The position numbers and the translations under genes were made by a program. A stretch of DNA of 6,389 nt from Deltaproteobacteria bacterium (GTDB taxonomy: Bacteria; Desulfobacterota; Desulfarculia; Adiutricales; JAGVGV01). The DNA lies in NCBI GenBank assembly GCA_015233515.1, contig JADFXS010000164.1:1-6389 (forward strand). Direction: 5' to 3'. Within the stretch, counting starts at the first letter, position 1. Every line of letters begins with the position of its first letter. A model generated the notes under the pieces. That model worked only from the letters and a program-made list of their open reading frames with translations, was not told the origin of the DNA and searched no databases. This document shows, piece by piece, positions 6,156-6,389 of the stretch.

Positions 6156-6389
6156 ATTCGGAAAACGTATAGGTCCGTCCGTTGGTCCTGGGGTCGGAAT
6201 TATCTGAAGTGGAAAAAATAACCCGACTACCCCAATGCGAGTAACGGCCCAGGCCCAGGTCTCTGATGTCGGCATGAACTGCATGGGCCGGGCCCAGCGG
6301 TCGGCCGTCTTCCCGCATGGCCAGACTCGATCGGCCAAAATTGTCGGGGATAAGCAGTTCCGGCACACGGGCGACCTTGCCATAGCTTT
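6154..6389 (-). CDS. 3' end of a gene with C-terminal SDNSDP module, 5' part beyond window
   Basis: Only the last 77 codons are in the window, ending at TGA 6156-6154. Nearly all of it is the shared module, ending in FSTSDNSDP, then NGRTYTFSE and stop. What enzyme the module is attached to cannot be seen. By analogy with the next two module-bearing genes it could be a methyltransferase, glycosyltransferase or other sugar-modifying enzyme. The frame is open to the right edge, and a GTG at 6366 is an internal codon rather than a start. It lies 10 bp upstream of the first methyltransferase and is probably in the same operon. An alternative frame across this stretch (through ATG 6383) has no recognisable content. 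Confidence 0.85.
   Translation of the reverse strand, partial: SYGKVARVPELLIPDNFGRSSLAMREDGRPLGPAHAVHADIRDLGLGRYSHWGSRVIFSTSDNSDPRTNGRTYTFSE
6169..6330 (-). other. SDNSDP module, copy in right-edge gene
   Basis: Fifty-four residues ending five residues before the C-terminus. It keeps LGPAH, H-x-DI, G-x-[19 protein letters not shown] and GRTY, and looks closest to an ancestral or consensus form of the three copies. Confidence 0.9.

Noticed and set aside
6144..6383. N-terminal extension of the first methyltransferase from ATG 6383
   Set aside because: It runs across a conserved module encoded in another frame, has no recognisable domain, and a better start with a ribosome binding site exists at 6143.
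1..6389. tRNA, rRNA, CRISPR array or phage genes
   Set aside because: No cloverleaf, no regularly spaced repeats and no phage-like proteins are visible on either strand.

Overview
The window comes from a bacterial surface-glycan (polysaccharide or O-antigen type) biosynthesis region. Every gene I can support is on the minus strand, so the biological order runs from the right edge to the left. The taxon cannot be fixed from the sequence. Base composition, Shine-Dalgarno usage and gene content fit a Gram-negative, environmental proteobacterium-like host (Desulfobacterota would fit), but that is only an impression.

Right half (about 2283-6389): a tightly packed run. It holds the 3' end of an unidentified gene (6154-6389), a class I SAM methyltransferase with a degenerate Trm112-like N-terminus (5205-6143, GTG start), a second, unrelated class I SAM methyltransferase (3955-5208, ATGA overlap with the previous gene), and a family-4-like GT-B glycosyltransferase (2283-3908). 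Spacings of 10 bp, -4 bp and 46 bp suggest one operon whose promoter lies beyond the right edge.

The most striking feature is a 54-residue module that aligns without gaps in three of these four genes. It sits at the C-terminus of the partial gene, at the C-terminus of the second methyltransferase and near the N-terminus of the glycosyltransferase. Twenty-four of 54 positions are identical in all three copies, including an FS-x-SDNSDP core and an N-x-RTY end. I know of no assigned function. A shared module on different enzymes of one cluster suggests a common ligand, acceptor or scaffold.

Middle (about 1201-2182): a heavily decayed ISL3-family transposase, also on the minus strand. It has lost its N-terminus and carries nonsense codons, several frameshifts and an in-frame deletion, but all three expected catalytic-acid motifs can still be recognised.

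Left part (1-1124): a long open gene that starts at 1124 with a good ribosome binding site and runs off the left edge. It is easily missed because no stop lies in the window. Its first 315 or so residues look helical and are unfamiliar; then a segment resembling the first beta-alpha unit of a GT-B glycosyltransferase begins. It looks more AT-rich than the methyltransferase genes and is separated from them by the insertion-sequence remnant, so it may have a different history.

Together the genes suggest glycan chain assembly (one or two glycosyltransferases) plus methylation of a sugar or precursor (two methyltransferases).
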